DNA of 64,000 nucleotides, taken from NCBI GenBank assembly GCA_025353105.1, contig JANXRG010000067.1, positions 1 to 64,000 of the forward strand, given 5' to 3'. Position 1 is the first letter of the stretch. Each line of letters opens with the position of its first letter. Shown one piece after another: positions 1 through 7,239 of the stretch. Below the pieces are notes generated by a model. That model was not told where the DNA came from. It ran no database searches and worked only from the letters and a program-made list of their open reading frames with translations. The DNA is from Verrucomicrobiota bacterium. Lineage in GTDB: Bacteria > Verrucomicrobiota > Verrucomicrobiia > Chthoniobacterales > SZAS-18. The position numbers and the translations under genes were made by a program.

Positions 1-2
1 GC

Positions 3-914
3 GCCATCCATTCGTTCCGTCCGGCCGCCGCGGCTGGGCTGCTGCGGCTGCCCGCCCAGCTCCTGCCCGTGCTGCTGGTGGCGCTGGGCTACCCCGCGCG
101 CATCCCGCCCCCGCCCAAACGCCGGCCGAGTGTTTCCGCCCCACTCGTCTTCATCCTCGGGCCGTGCGTGATTGAATCGGAAAAGATGATGCAGCGCCAC
201 GCGGCGAAGATTGCTGCGATCTGCGGCGAGCTCGACGTCAACTGGGTGCTCAAGGCTTCGTACGACAAGGCCAACCGCACGTCCGGCAAGTCGTTCCGCA
301 ACGCGCTTGAACCGCGCGAAGCCTGCGCGCTGCTCGCGTTTCTCGGCCAGGAATTCGGCGTGCCCGTCACCACCGATGTGCATTCCCCCGCCGAGGCCGA
401 GCTGGCCGCGGAATGGATCGACATTCTTCAAATTCCCGCATTTCTCTGCCGGCAGACTGATCTGCTTGAGGCGGCGGCCGGGACGGGGCGGGTCGTCAAC
501 GTCAAGAAGGGGCAATTCCTTGCGCCGTGGGACGTGCAACACATCGCGGCGAAGCTGCTCGCGGCCGGGAACGACCGGTTCTTTTTCACCGAACGAGGCA
601 CAACCTTCGGCTACCAAAATCTGGTCGCTGACATGCGCTCACTTTATTGGATTCGCGAGCTCGGGTTCCGCGTCGTGTTCGATGCCACGCACTCCGTCCA
701 GCGGCCGGGTGGAGGAGATGGAAAGACGACCGGCGACGGCATGCTGGCGCCCGTCCTGGCGCGCGCGGCGGTGGCGGTCGGCGTCGATGGCGTCTTCATG
801 GAAGTGCACGAAAATCCCGCCAGGGCCCTCTCCGACGGGCCCAATCAAATTCCCCTTCGACAACTCCGCAGCGTGCTGGCTAAGCTGCTCAAGATTCATG
901 AAGCGGCAGCTTGA
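3..914 (+). CDS. kdsA: 3-deoxy-8-phosphooctulonate synthase (KdsA), apparently continuous with a nitroreductase-like C-terminus; partial at left edge
   Basis: KdsA condenses arabinose 5-phosphate with phosphoenolpyruvate to give KDO-8-phosphate for lipid A core synthesis in the cytoplasm. Recognisable KdsA blocks run from about 141 to the stop: ILGPCVIES, WVLKASYDKANRTS, VTTDVHSP, QIPAFLCRQTDLLEAA, VNVKKGQFLAPWD, FFTERGTTFGYQNL, FDATHSVQ and VFMEVHENP. No usual start codon lies just before ILGPCVIES. The only upstream in-frame starts are three GTG codons, at 69, 78 and 162; the frame is otherwise open to the window edge. The upstream residues (LPVLLVALGYPA then RIPPPPKRRP) look like the tail of a nitroreductase. 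Either the ORF is a nitroreductase-KdsA fusion, or an indel hides the boundary, or kdsA starts at GTG 69. The gene overlaps lptC by 17 bases. The KdsA call is very secure; its 5' end is not. Confidence 0.93.
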   Translation, partial: AIHSFRPAAAAGLLRLPAQLLPVLLVALGYPARIPPPPKRRPSVSAPLVFILGPCVIESEKMMQRHAAKIAAICGELDVNWVLKASYDKANRTSGKSFRNALEPREACALLAFLGQEFGVPVTTDVHSPAEAELAAEWIDILQIPAFLCRQTDLLEAAAGTGRVVNVKKGQFLAPWDVQHIAAKLLAAGNDRFFFTERGTTFGYQNLVADMRSLYWIRELGFRVVFDATHSVQRPGGGDGKTTGDGMLAPVLARAAVAVGVDGVFMEVHENPARALSDGPNQIPLRQLRSVLAKLLKIHEAAA

Positions 915-1458
915 AAGGCAGGGACGGCGGCACGCTTCGCCCTGCATTCGCCTCCTCACCATGCTCGCATTCGGCTGCGTGGCTTGGGCTCAGCCGGCGG
1001 TCGTCACGCCGGCCCCAGAACGCAGCCCCAGGACGCTCAAACCGCTGAGCGTGCCGCTGCCGATCGGCCAAAAGGCGAGTGAAATCAAGATTCCGCAGTT
1101 CAATCTCACCGGCCAGATTCTTTCGCAACTCCTGGCCGGGCAGGTGCAGCGCGTGGACGATGAGTTTTTGCAAATCAAGGAGCTGAAGCTCGACTTGTAC
1201 GACGACCGTGGGAATAGCGAATTCCGCATCGACATGCCGGCGTCAATCTTCAGCACCAAGACGCGCGTCATCACCAGCGAGGACCCGGTCTCCATCCACC
1301 ATCGCGACTTCGACCTCAGCGGCAGCAAGCTGGAATTCGACACCGCCACGCGAAAGGGCCGGCTGATGGGCCCGGTGACAATGAAAATCCGTGACGTCGA
1401 ACGCATCAGCCCCAAGGATGCCCCTGTCCCCCCGGCGACCGTTGTCCCCACCAAATGA
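898..1458 (+). CDS. lptC: LptC-like LPS export periplasmic protein
   Basis: A 186-residue protein with an N-terminal hydrophobic signal or anchor (residues about 17-32) followed by a beta-rich region resembling the LptC/YrbK jellyroll, for example VDDEFLQIKELKLDLYD and SEDPVSIHHRDFDLSGSKLE. LptC receives LPS from LptBFG at the inner membrane and passes it to LptA. I chose the ATG at 898, which overlaps the kdsA end and directly precedes the signal sequence; a longer frame is open back to 211 but only shadows kdsA. It lies in a four-gene chain with 4-bp overlaps to lptA and from lptA to lptB. Sequence conservation in LptC is low, so position in the operon carries much of the call. Confidence 0.8.
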   Translation: MKRQLERQGRRHASPCIRLLTMLAFGCVAWAQPAVVTPAPERSPRTLKPLSVPLPIGQKASEIKIPQFNLTGQILSQLLAGQVQRVDDEFLQIKELKLDLYDDRGNSEFRIDMPASIFSTKTRVITSEDPVSIHHRDFDLSGSKLEFDTATRKGRLMGPVTMKIRDVERISPKDAPVPPATVVPTK

Positions 1459-2060
1459 ATCATCTTTTCCTGAGCGTCGTCGCTGCCATGCTGCTGGTCA
1501 CCGCGACAGCCGTCCATGCGGAGGACCCGAAGCCGGCCAAAATACCCCCCGGCAACACCCCCGGGACCGAGACCGAGATCAAAGCCGTCGGCGAAGCGAC
1601 GTTTGATGCGGAAAACCATCTGGCCACGTTTTTAGGTGGCGTCACGGTCACGGATTCGCGCTTCACCATGAAATCGCAGAAGCTGACCGTGTACCTGTCG
1701 AAGGCCCGTGAGGGCGCCGGCAAGGACGAACCCGTGGGTGGAGGAATCGAGCGGGCGATCGCCGAGGGCGGCGTGGCTATTGTCCAGGCGCCGCGGCCGG
1801 GCGCAACGACGAGCGATGACGCGCAACGCGTCACAGGCCGGGCCGAACGCGCCACCTTCGATCCGAAGACGGGCGTGGTGGTCCTGTCCGGAAGTCCGGT
1901 CGTGCGTCGCGGCATCAATGAACACATCGCCACCGCTGCCTCCACGACGATGACGCTCACGCGCGAGGGCAGCCTCCGCACCAACGGTCCAAGCAAGACC
2001 GTCATTCGCGACACCAGCAAGGTCGCGGACCTGGCGGCCGGGCCGACCAAAAAACCATGA
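1455..2060 (+). CDS. lptA: LptA-like periplasmic LPS bridge protein (OstA domain)
   Basis: A 201-residue protein with a clear signal peptide (MNHLFLSVVAAMLLVTATAVHA, cleavage near residue 22) and an OstA-type repeat region: GEATFDAENHLATFLGGVTVTD, FTMKSQKLTVYL, GRAERATFDPKTGVVVLSGSP. LptA oligomerises to bridge LptC and the outer-membrane LptD. Its ATG overlaps the lptC stop (ATGA at 1455-1458), which implies translational coupling. The next gene, lptB, overlaps it in the same way. The C-terminal tail is polar and could be disordered. lptF, lptG and lptD are not in this window. Confidence 0.85.
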   Translation: MNHLFLSVVAAMLLVTATAVHAEDPKPAKIPPGNTPGTETEIKAVGEATFDAENHLATFLGGVTVTDSRFTMKSQKLTVYLSKAREGAGKDEPVGGGIERAIAEGGVAIVQAPRPGATTSDDAQRVTGRAERATFDPKTGVVVLSGSPVVRRGINEHIATAASTTMTLTREGSLRTNGPSKTVIRDTSKVADLAAGPTKKP

Positions 2061-2839
2061 GCCCCGCGGAATCACTGCTGGAAGAGCCGGCCACCGCGAC
2101 GGCGCGCCCAACCGAGACGGCGCTGCTGCAGACGCATGATCTCGTCAAGAGCTATGGCGACCGCACCGTTGTAAACAAGGTCAACATCCAGGTGGGTCGC
2201 GGACAAATCGTCGGCCTGCTGGGCCCCAACGGCGCGGGCAAGACCACCAGCTTTTACATGGTGGTGGGCCTGGTGCCCCCGAACAGCGGAAGGGTTATTT
2301 TCAACGGCGAGGACGTCACCACCCTGCCAATGTTCCGGCGCGCCCGGCGCGGCATGGGCTACCTGCCGCAGGAGGAATCGATTTTTCGCCGCATGACCGT
2401 GGAGGAGAATCTGCTCGCCATCCTCGAGACCCTTTCGCTCACGAAAGCCCAGCGTCGGGCGCGCTGCGACGAACTGCTGCACCAGTTTGGCCTCTCGCAC
2501 ATCGCCCGGAACCGCGCCCTGACGCTCAGCGGCGGCGAGAAGCGCCGCCTTACCATCGCGCGGTCGCTCATCACGAGCCCCACCCTGCTGATGCTCGACG
2601 AGCCCTTTAGCGGCGTGGACCCCATCGCGGTGTCGGAAGTCCAGCAAATCGTCCTCAAGCTGCGCGACGCGGGCCTCGGCGTCCTCATCACCGATCATAA
2701 TGTGCGCGAAACGCTTTCGATCGTGGACCGCGCCTATCTCATCTACGAGGGATCCGTGCTCCGCGAAGGCACCAAGGAGTTCCTCGTCAATGACCCCGAA
2801 AGCCGCCGGCTCTATCTCGGCGAACAATTCGAAATTTAA
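2057..2839 (+). CDS. lptB: LPS export ABC transporter ATP-binding protein LptB
   Basis: The 260-residue ATPase drives LPS extraction by the LptBFG complex on the inner face of the cytoplasmic membrane. The ABC motifs are intact: Walker A GPNGAGKTT, the Q-loop region GYLPQEESIF typical of LptB, signature LSGGEKRR, Walker B TLLMLDEPF followed by SGVDPIAV, and switch His in LITDHNVRETL. The C-terminus YLGEQFEI is the usual LptB ending. About 20 extra residues precede the conserved core. Its start overlaps the lptA stop. A long terminator hairpin begins 47 bases after the stop, so this is the last gene of the envelope operon. Confidence 0.96.
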   Translation: MSPAESLLEEPATATARPTETALLQTHDLVKSYGDRTVVNKVNIQVGRGQIVGLLGPNGAGKTTSFYMVVGLVPPNSGRVIFNGEDVTTLPMFRRARRGMGYLPQEESIFRRMTVEENLLAILETLSLTKAQRRARCDELLHQFGLSHIARNRALTLSGGEKRRLTIARSLITSPTLLMLDEPFSGVDPIAVSEVQQIVLKLRDAGLGVLITDHNVRETLSIVDRAYLIYEGSVLREGTKEFLVNDPESRRLYLGEQFEI

Positions 2840-2886
2840 TCCGCGAAGAGCGAACGCCCCGCTTCGCCCTCGTGTCCAAACGACCA

Positions 2887-2940
2887 TGCCGACTGCGCCG
2901 ATTCCGTAACCCATCGAATCGGCGCAGTCGGCACTTTTTC
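2887..2940 (+). terminator. Rho-independent terminator of the kdsA-lptCAB operon
   Basis: An 18-bp perfect inverted repeat (2887-2904 paired with 2916-2933) with an 11-nt loop is followed by a run of five T at 2935-2939. It sits 47 bases after the lptB stop and ends about 43 bases before the next start codon, so it should separate the envelope operon from the hibernation factor gene. Confidence 0.85.
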
Positions 2941-2982
2941 GTCCCCCCAAGCCATCCGAGAAACCCCAAAAAAAGTACGACC

Positions 2983-3651
2983 ATGCAAACCGTCAACGCG
3001 AACAAGCCCGTCACCGTCACCGCCCGCCACATGCCGGTCACCGACGCGATTCGCGACTACTGTTACAAGAAAATTGACGGTCTCCACCTGGACTATCCCA
3101 AGATCGTCGGTGCCCATTTCATTCTCTCGGTCGACAAACACCGGCAGCGCGCCGAGCTCGTGCTGCACTGCAACAATCACATCACGATCGAGGCGCATGA
3201 CGTCTGCGCGGATCTCTACGCGTCGATCGACGCGGTCATCAACAAGTCGGCGCGCCAGATGCGCAAGTATCACACGCGACTGCTGCGCGGCTTCCGGCCT
3301 CACCGTCAGAAGGTGCGCTATTTGAAGGAGCATGTCCTCGACACGAGCTTCCTGGAGGCCGAGGCGATCACGTCCGCGCGGAAATTGAAAAACGGCACCC
3401 TCGCGAAGGCCCGTGTCACCAAGGCGGAAAAGGCGCCCGAGCCCGCGCCCGCGCCGGAGAAGGCCGCGCCCTCCTCCAAGATCGTCTCGACCGAAAAATA
3501 CGCCGCCAAGCCGATGCTTGTCGACGAAGCCGTGCTGCAGCTCGAGTTGTGGGAACGCGAATTTATCGTCTTCCTCAACGTCGAGAACGAACGCCTCAAC
3601 GTCCTCTATCGCCGGAAGGATGGTGGCTACTCGTTAATCCAGCCCGGTTAA
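2983..3651 (+). CDS. hpf: Ribosome hibernation promoting factor, long form (HPF/RaiA)
   Basis: A 222-residue cytoplasmic protein that stabilises inactive ribosome dimers in stationary phase. The N-terminal sigma-54 modulation/S30EA fold spans residues about 5-105 (VTARHMPVTDAIRDYCYKKI, DLYASIDAVINKSARQMRKYH). After a proline/alanine-rich linker (about 145-165) there is the C-terminal dimerisation domain seen only in long HPF (PMLVDEAVLQLELWEREFIVFLN, VLYRRKDGGYSLIQP). I chose ATG 2983; the frame is open upstream into the terminator but the family begins here. The rpoN gene often found between lptB and hpf is absent here. Confidence 0.94.
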   Translation: MQTVNANKPVTVTARHMPVTDAIRDYCYKKIDGLHLDYPKIVGAHFILSVDKHRQRAELVLHCNNHITIEAHDVCADLYASIDAVINKSARQMRKYHTRLLRGFRPHRQKVRYLKEHVLDTSFLEAEAITSARKLKNGTLAKARVTKAEKAPEPAPAPEKAAPSSKIVSTEKYAAKPMLVDEAVLQLELWEREFIVFLNVENERLNVLYRRKDGGYSLIQPG

Positions 3652-3670
3652 TCGCCCCACCGCGACGCGA

Positions 3671-4234
3671 TTACAGCTCGAGAAAATTCTTCAACAGGCG
3701 CTTGCCTTCCGCGGTCAGGATTGACTCCGGATGGAACTGCACGCCATGGATCGGGTGTTGTTTGTGCCGCAGCCCCATGATCTCGCCTTCGGCCGTGCGC
3801 GCATTGATTTCCAGACAGTCCGGCACCGTCGGTGGTGCCACGAGCAGCGAGTGATATCGGGTCGCTTCGAACGGATTCGGCAGACCGCGAAAGACGCCGG
3901 TGCCGTCGTGATGGATCGGCGAAGTCTTGCCGTGCATCAACCGTTGCGCACGCACGACTTCGCCGCCGAACACCTCGCCGATGCACTGATGCCCGAGGCA
4001 GACCCCGAGCACCGGAATCCGCGGGCCAAGCCGCGTGATGAGCTGCGCGCTGATGCCCGCGTCATCCGGCGTTCCCGGCCCGGGCGAGATGCAGATCCGT
4101 TCCGGGTTCATCGCGACCACCTCGTCGACCGAGACCTCGTCGTTCCGGCACACAACCGGATCCGCCCCCAGTTCGCCGAAATATTGGACGAGATTGTAGG
4201 TGAACGAGTCGTAGTTATCGAGGACGAGCAGCAT
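3671..4234 (-). CDS. Anthranilate / aminodeoxychorismate synthase glutamine amidotransferase component
   Basis: A 187-residue class I glutamine amidotransferase subunit that releases ammonia from glutamine for a chorismate-using partner (TrpE or PabB). Visible motifs are the start [30 protein letters not shown], the nucleophile loop [11 protein letters not shown] with its Cys at about residue 79, and the His-Glu pair in [11 protein letters not shown]. Sequence alone cannot separate TrpG from PabA, and no trpE, pabB or trpD is adjacent. It is convergent with hpf across 19 bases. Confidence 0.93.
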   Translation of the reverse strand: MLLVLDNYDSFTYNLVQYFGELGADPVVCRNDEVSVDEVVAMNPERICISPGPGTPDDAGISAQLITRLGPRIPVLGVCLGHQCIGEVFGGEVVRAQRLMHGKTSPIHHDGTGVFRGLPNPFEATRYHSLLVAPPTVPDCLEINARTAEGEIMGLRHKQHPIHGVQFHPESILTAEGKRLLKNFLEL

Positions 4235-4371
4235 CGGGGAGGATAGCCTTGGCCACTTCGTGATGCCAGACGCTTACGGCCAGTGTCGTTTCGCGGTCAG
4301 GACCGGCAAATAAAGACGAAAGTGATGAACGACAATTCGGCACTAAGCACTTGTCATTCATTCGACATTCG

Positions 4372-5157
4372 TCATTCCACGAGCCCTTCGTTGATTTCAT
4401 GCTCCAGGCCCGCGCAATCGATCCGAAGATGCGCTTCCGGCGTGAAGCCGAGCAGTCGACCGTCGACCGTCTTCCCGCCCACGACGACCCGCACCGTGCA
4501 CCCGGGCCGCAGCGCACTTCGTTCCACGCAATATTCGCGCACCGACGCAAACCCGGCGCCCGCCCAATCCCCCCGATAGTCGCGATCGAGCGCCGAGAGG
4601 ATTCCTGCGGCCAGCGCCTCCCGCTCGATGGCGCTGCCCGTGATCATCTCGACCGAGATGGCCCGGCCCCGCAAAACCTCGGGAAAATCCCCGGCGCGCT
4701 GCCGCACGTTCAGCCCGATGCCCAGCACGACAAACTCCGGCGTAGTCTCGACCAGGATTCCTGCCAGCTTGCGCGTTCCGACCGTTACATCATTCGGCCA
4801 CTTCCAATCGGCGACCACTCCCGCGACGCGGGCGGCCGTCTCGATCACCGCATGCACGGCCAGCAGGGTCAGGCGCGGCCAAGTCTCGCGCGCGGCCCGC
4901 GGTCGCAGCAAGGTGGAGAACCACAGCCCGCCACCCGAAGGCGAGACCCAGGCGCTCCCGCGCCGGCCGCGGCCGGCGCGCTGGGTTTCCGCGAAAAAAA
5001 CGAGCCCTTCGGCCGCCCCAGCCTCAGCGGCACGTCGCGCGAGATCGTTGGTCGAATCCGTTTCGGTGAAAATCTCGACTTCGCGGCCCACGAGGCAACC
5101 GGCGGCAAGGCCTGAGGCGATTCGGTCGCGATCGAGCGGGGAGAATGGTTCAGGCAT
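4372..5157 (-). CDS. birA: Biotin--[acetyl-CoA-carboxylase] ligase
   Basis: It biotinylates the carrier protein of acetyl-CoA carboxylase. The 261-residue protein starts directly with the catalytic domain and has no N-terminal winged helix, so it is a monofunctional (type I) BirA that cannot repress transcription. Seen motifs: EIFTETDSTNDLA, the biotinyl-AMP loop GRGRRGSAW, GLWFSTLLRP, KWPNDV with KLAGILVE, and a C-terminal SH3-like region ending HEINEGLVE. I chose ATG 5157; the frame also allows an ATG at 5193, but that would overlap the divergent acetyltransferase start by 2 bases. Confidence 0.93.
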   Translation of the reverse strand: MPEPFSPLDRDRIASGLAAGCLVGREVEIFTETDSTNDLARRAAEAGAAEGLVFFAETQRAGRGRRGSAWVSPSGGGLWFSTLLRPRAARETWPRLTLLAVHAVIETAARVAGVVADWKWPNDVTVGTRKLAGILVETTPEFVVLGIGLNVRQRAGDFPEVLRGRAISVEMITGSAIEREALAAGILSALDRDYRGDWAGAGFASVREYCVERSALRPGCTVRVVVGGKTVDGRLLGFTPEAHLRIDCAGLEHEINEGLVE

Positions 5158-5191
5158 GGCGAGCGCGGGATTGACATCGGAGCGCAGCCGC

Positions 5192-5902
5192 ATGAATCCT
5201 GCAATCCTGCTGATGAGCTCCCCAAACTACCAGGTTCGCAAATACCGCCCCGAAGATCGAGGCGCGGTGCGGGAACTTTGTTGCGAGACGGGATTCCTGG
5301 GCCAGCCGGTGGACCCGGTCTTCGAAGATCGCGAGCTGTTTGCCGATTTTCTCACAAGTTACTATCTGCGCTACGAGCCGGCATCGGCGTTTGTGCTGGA
5401 GCGCGACGGGCGGCTGGTGGGCTACATGCTCGGGTGCCTGCATCCGCTCCGGATCCAGTTCTACAACGCGATCCAGAACGTGTTGCTTTTCGCCCTGCTT
5501 TTGTGGCGCTACCCGCGTTACTCCGCCACGTCCCGGAAATTCATCCACTGGATTCTGTGGAACGGATGGCGCGAGGTACCAGCGGTGCCGCGGCGCACTC
5601 CGCATATGCATCTCAATTTCCTGCCCGAGGCTCGCGGCAGCCTGGCGGCCAAGAAACTGTTCGACGCCTTCATGGCGTACCTGTCCTCATCCGGAGTGAA
5701 GCGGGTCTATGGCCAGATGGCCAGTTTCGAAAGCCGGCGCGGCGAGGCGATGTTCCGTCGTTACGGCTTCAAACTAATCAATCGCGCCGAGATTACGAAG
5801 TATCGCGAATTCCGCAACGGGCCCGTGTATCTCAGCACCGTGGTGCGGGATTTTGAGGAGAGTCCGGCGGAAAGCGTCCGGGCGCAAAGCCGCGGCTCGT
5901 GA
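5192..5902 (+). CDS. GNAT-family N-acetyltransferase
   Basis: A 236-residue protein with a GNAT-like layout: an N-terminal VRKYRPEDRGAVRELCCETG helix region, LVGYMLGCLHP as the central strand, and HLNFLPEARGSLAAKKLFDAF in place of the acetyl-CoA-binding segment, ending with MFRRYGFKLINR. Substrate unknown. A hydrophobic stretch (NVLLFALLLWRYP, about residues 95-107) inside the domain is unusual for a soluble GNAT. The start could be ATG 5192 or ATG 5213. It diverges from birA and is followed by tRNA-Thr. Confidence 0.75.
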   Translation: MNPAILLMSSPNYQVRKYRPEDRGAVRELCCETGFLGQPVDPVFEDRELFADFLTSYYLRYEPASAFVLERDGRLVGYMLGCLHPLRIQFYNAIQNVLLFALLLWRYPRYSATSRKFIHWILWNGWREVPAVPRRTPHMHLNFLPEARGSLAAKKLFDAFMAYLSSSGVKRVYGQMASFESRRGEAMFRRYGFKLINRAEITKYREFRNGPVYLSTVVRDFEESPAESVRAQSRGS

Positions 5903-5975
5903 TGCGTGGCTCGCCACGGGCGCGCCTTTCCGCTTGTGGGATTCAGCGGAACGCCGTACCCATCCGGCAGAAAAC

Positions 5976-6048
5976 GCCGACATAGCTCAGTTGGTAGAGC
6001 AGCGGTTTTGTAAACCGCCGGTCATCGGTTCGAATCCGATTGTCGGCT
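5976..6048 (+). tRNA. tRNA-Thr (anticodon TGT)
   Basis: A complete cloverleaf is visible. The acceptor stem GCCGACA pairs with TGTCGGC, the D-arm is GCTC/GAGC, the anticodon stem is GCGGT/ACCGC around the loop TTTGTAA (anticodon TGT), and the T-arm contains GGTTCGAATCC. The 3' CCA is not encoded (the sequence continues TCA). Confidence 0.96.
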
Positions 6049-6050
6049 CA

Positions 6051-6073
6051 TCTATAAGACGTTCACTTATAGA
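6051..6073 (+). terminator. AT-rich hairpin directly after tRNA-Thr
   Basis: TCTATAAG (6051-6058) pairs with CTTATAGA (6066-6073) around a 7-nt loop, starting two bases after the tRNA. It may aid 3' maturation or termination, although no T-run follows. The rest of 6074-6208 shows no gene. Confidence 0.4.
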
Positions 6074-6208
6074 TATTTACCCAAGAACGACCACTGAGAC
6101 CTGCGCGTCGACTAACCATATATTGCCTTTTCATTTCCATTTGTCCCAAGCGCAATGAGGATTTTCGCGCTCTGGCGTCGTGGGGGACAAGGGGAGGTGA
6201 CTTGTCTT

Positions 6209-6772
6209 TTAATGCTTCTTCTTCGTCGCTTCGCTCAGTTCTTCTTGGCCTGAAAGACTTCGAACAAACCACTCATTCCCAATCTTCTCAAATACCCAGA
6301 AATGTCTGAACGCCCTGCTCTTGAGCGGGTGTGAATCCCTTGACGGTCGGCGCCAGACAAATCTTTCGGAGACAGTCGCAATACGAGTCCACGGCTCCGC
6401 ATTGATCATAATTGGCTCAACGACCAATTGGTAAGACCGCACTTGGCGAAGTCTAGGAATTAGCACCTGAGACACGTACTGTTCATAACTGCCCAAAAAG
6501 TGATCAGGTTCAGTAACAACCGCTTTATCGGAAAATAGTCCAGCTGCCGCCATCGGGTTCCCGCTGCAAAGCGCGACCATATATTCCTTCAGGCGGAGAT
6601 TCAGCCGGGCCTCGGCATCATTTCTAGCAAGCCGCAGCTTATTCGACGCCGCAAACAGTTGAACGGAAACCGTGCAGCTGACAAAAAGTGCTATTGAAAG
6701 ACTCACCGCAAGGAACACGGGCGGTTTGTCCGTTCGACGGGAACCGCGAGCAAGAGAGAGAGATGAGAGCAT
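6209..6772 (-). CDS. Unrecognised membrane-anchored protein with NTF2/SnoaL-like region
   Basis: 187 residues. An N-terminal transmembrane segment (about 18-42, VFLAVSLSIALFVSCTVSVQLFA) is followed by a region whose pattern suggests an NTF2/DUF4440-like fold: LKEYMVALCSGNPMAAAGLFSD at the start, and FRHFWVFEKIGNEWFVRSL at the end, as in the typical closing strands. No catalytic signature is visible, so I assign no function. It lies 33 bases after the next leftward gene and both may be distal parts of the metal-efflux operon. The patch is visibly less GC-rich than its neighbours. Confidence 0.6.
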   Translation of the reverse strand: MLSSLSLARGSRRTDKPPVFLAVSLSIALFVSCTVSVQLFAASNKLRLARNDAEARLNLRLKEYMVALCSGNPMAAAGLFSDKAVVTEPDHFLGSYEQYVSQVLIPRLRQVRSYQLVVEPIMINAEPWTRIATVSERFVWRRPSRDSHPLKSRAFRHFWVFEKIGNEWFVRSLSGQEELSEATKKKH

Positions 6773-6805
6773 TCTAAAGAGTGTTGGATGGGGTAGAATG
6801 GACCG

Positions 6806-7225
6806 CTAGAGTCGGAGATAGGGCGTGTCCCTTTCCGAACCCCTGACGGAAGGCCGATCCAGACCATTGCGGTCCCCGGACCAGCGGAATGCGCGGACCG
6901 ACTTCTTGGCGAAAATAGGGTCCTGATACCAAACCTCGACTTGCGGTCCCGTGAGCAGTGCGCTTGGATCCACCGGCTCCTCATTTCGAATAAAGCGCGG
7001 ATTCCCGTTCCAGCTTAAAAGGCGTGGAATCCTTTCCCCCGCAAACATCATCGTCAAAATCGGAGTGTGCACTTCGACTGTCTGAACGATCCCACTCCTG
7101 ACAATTGGTCCGATCGAAAGTGCGTTTGCATTCGAGGCGTGGAAAAACGGACCACAGATAAGTGAAGCAAATGGCGCAACCCAGGTAAGGTGCGAAACGA
7201 GACAAGTATTCCGTGGACTTTTCAT
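6806..7225 (-). CDS. Hypothetical secreted or membrane-anchored protein
   Basis: 139 residues. The N-terminus has a basic stretch and a hydrophobic segment (about 10-28) compatible with a signal peptide or anchor. The rest is soluble and not recognised; the centre contains GERIPRLLSWNGNPRFIRNEEP and QVEVWYQDPIFAKKSVRAF. It starts 14 bases downstream of the czcA stop on the same strand, so it may be cotranscribed with the efflux genes. Codon composition is less GC-biased than the surrounding genes, which hints at a different origin. Confidence 0.6.
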   Translation of the reverse strand: MKSPRNTCLVSHLTWVAPFASLICGPFFHASNANALSIGPIVRSGIVQTVEVHTPILTMMFAGERIPRLLSWNGNPRFIRNEEPVDPSALLTGPQVEVWYQDPIFAKKSVRAFRWSGDRNGLDRPSVRGSERDTPYLRL

Positions 7226-7239
7226 AAATGTTTAGCCGT

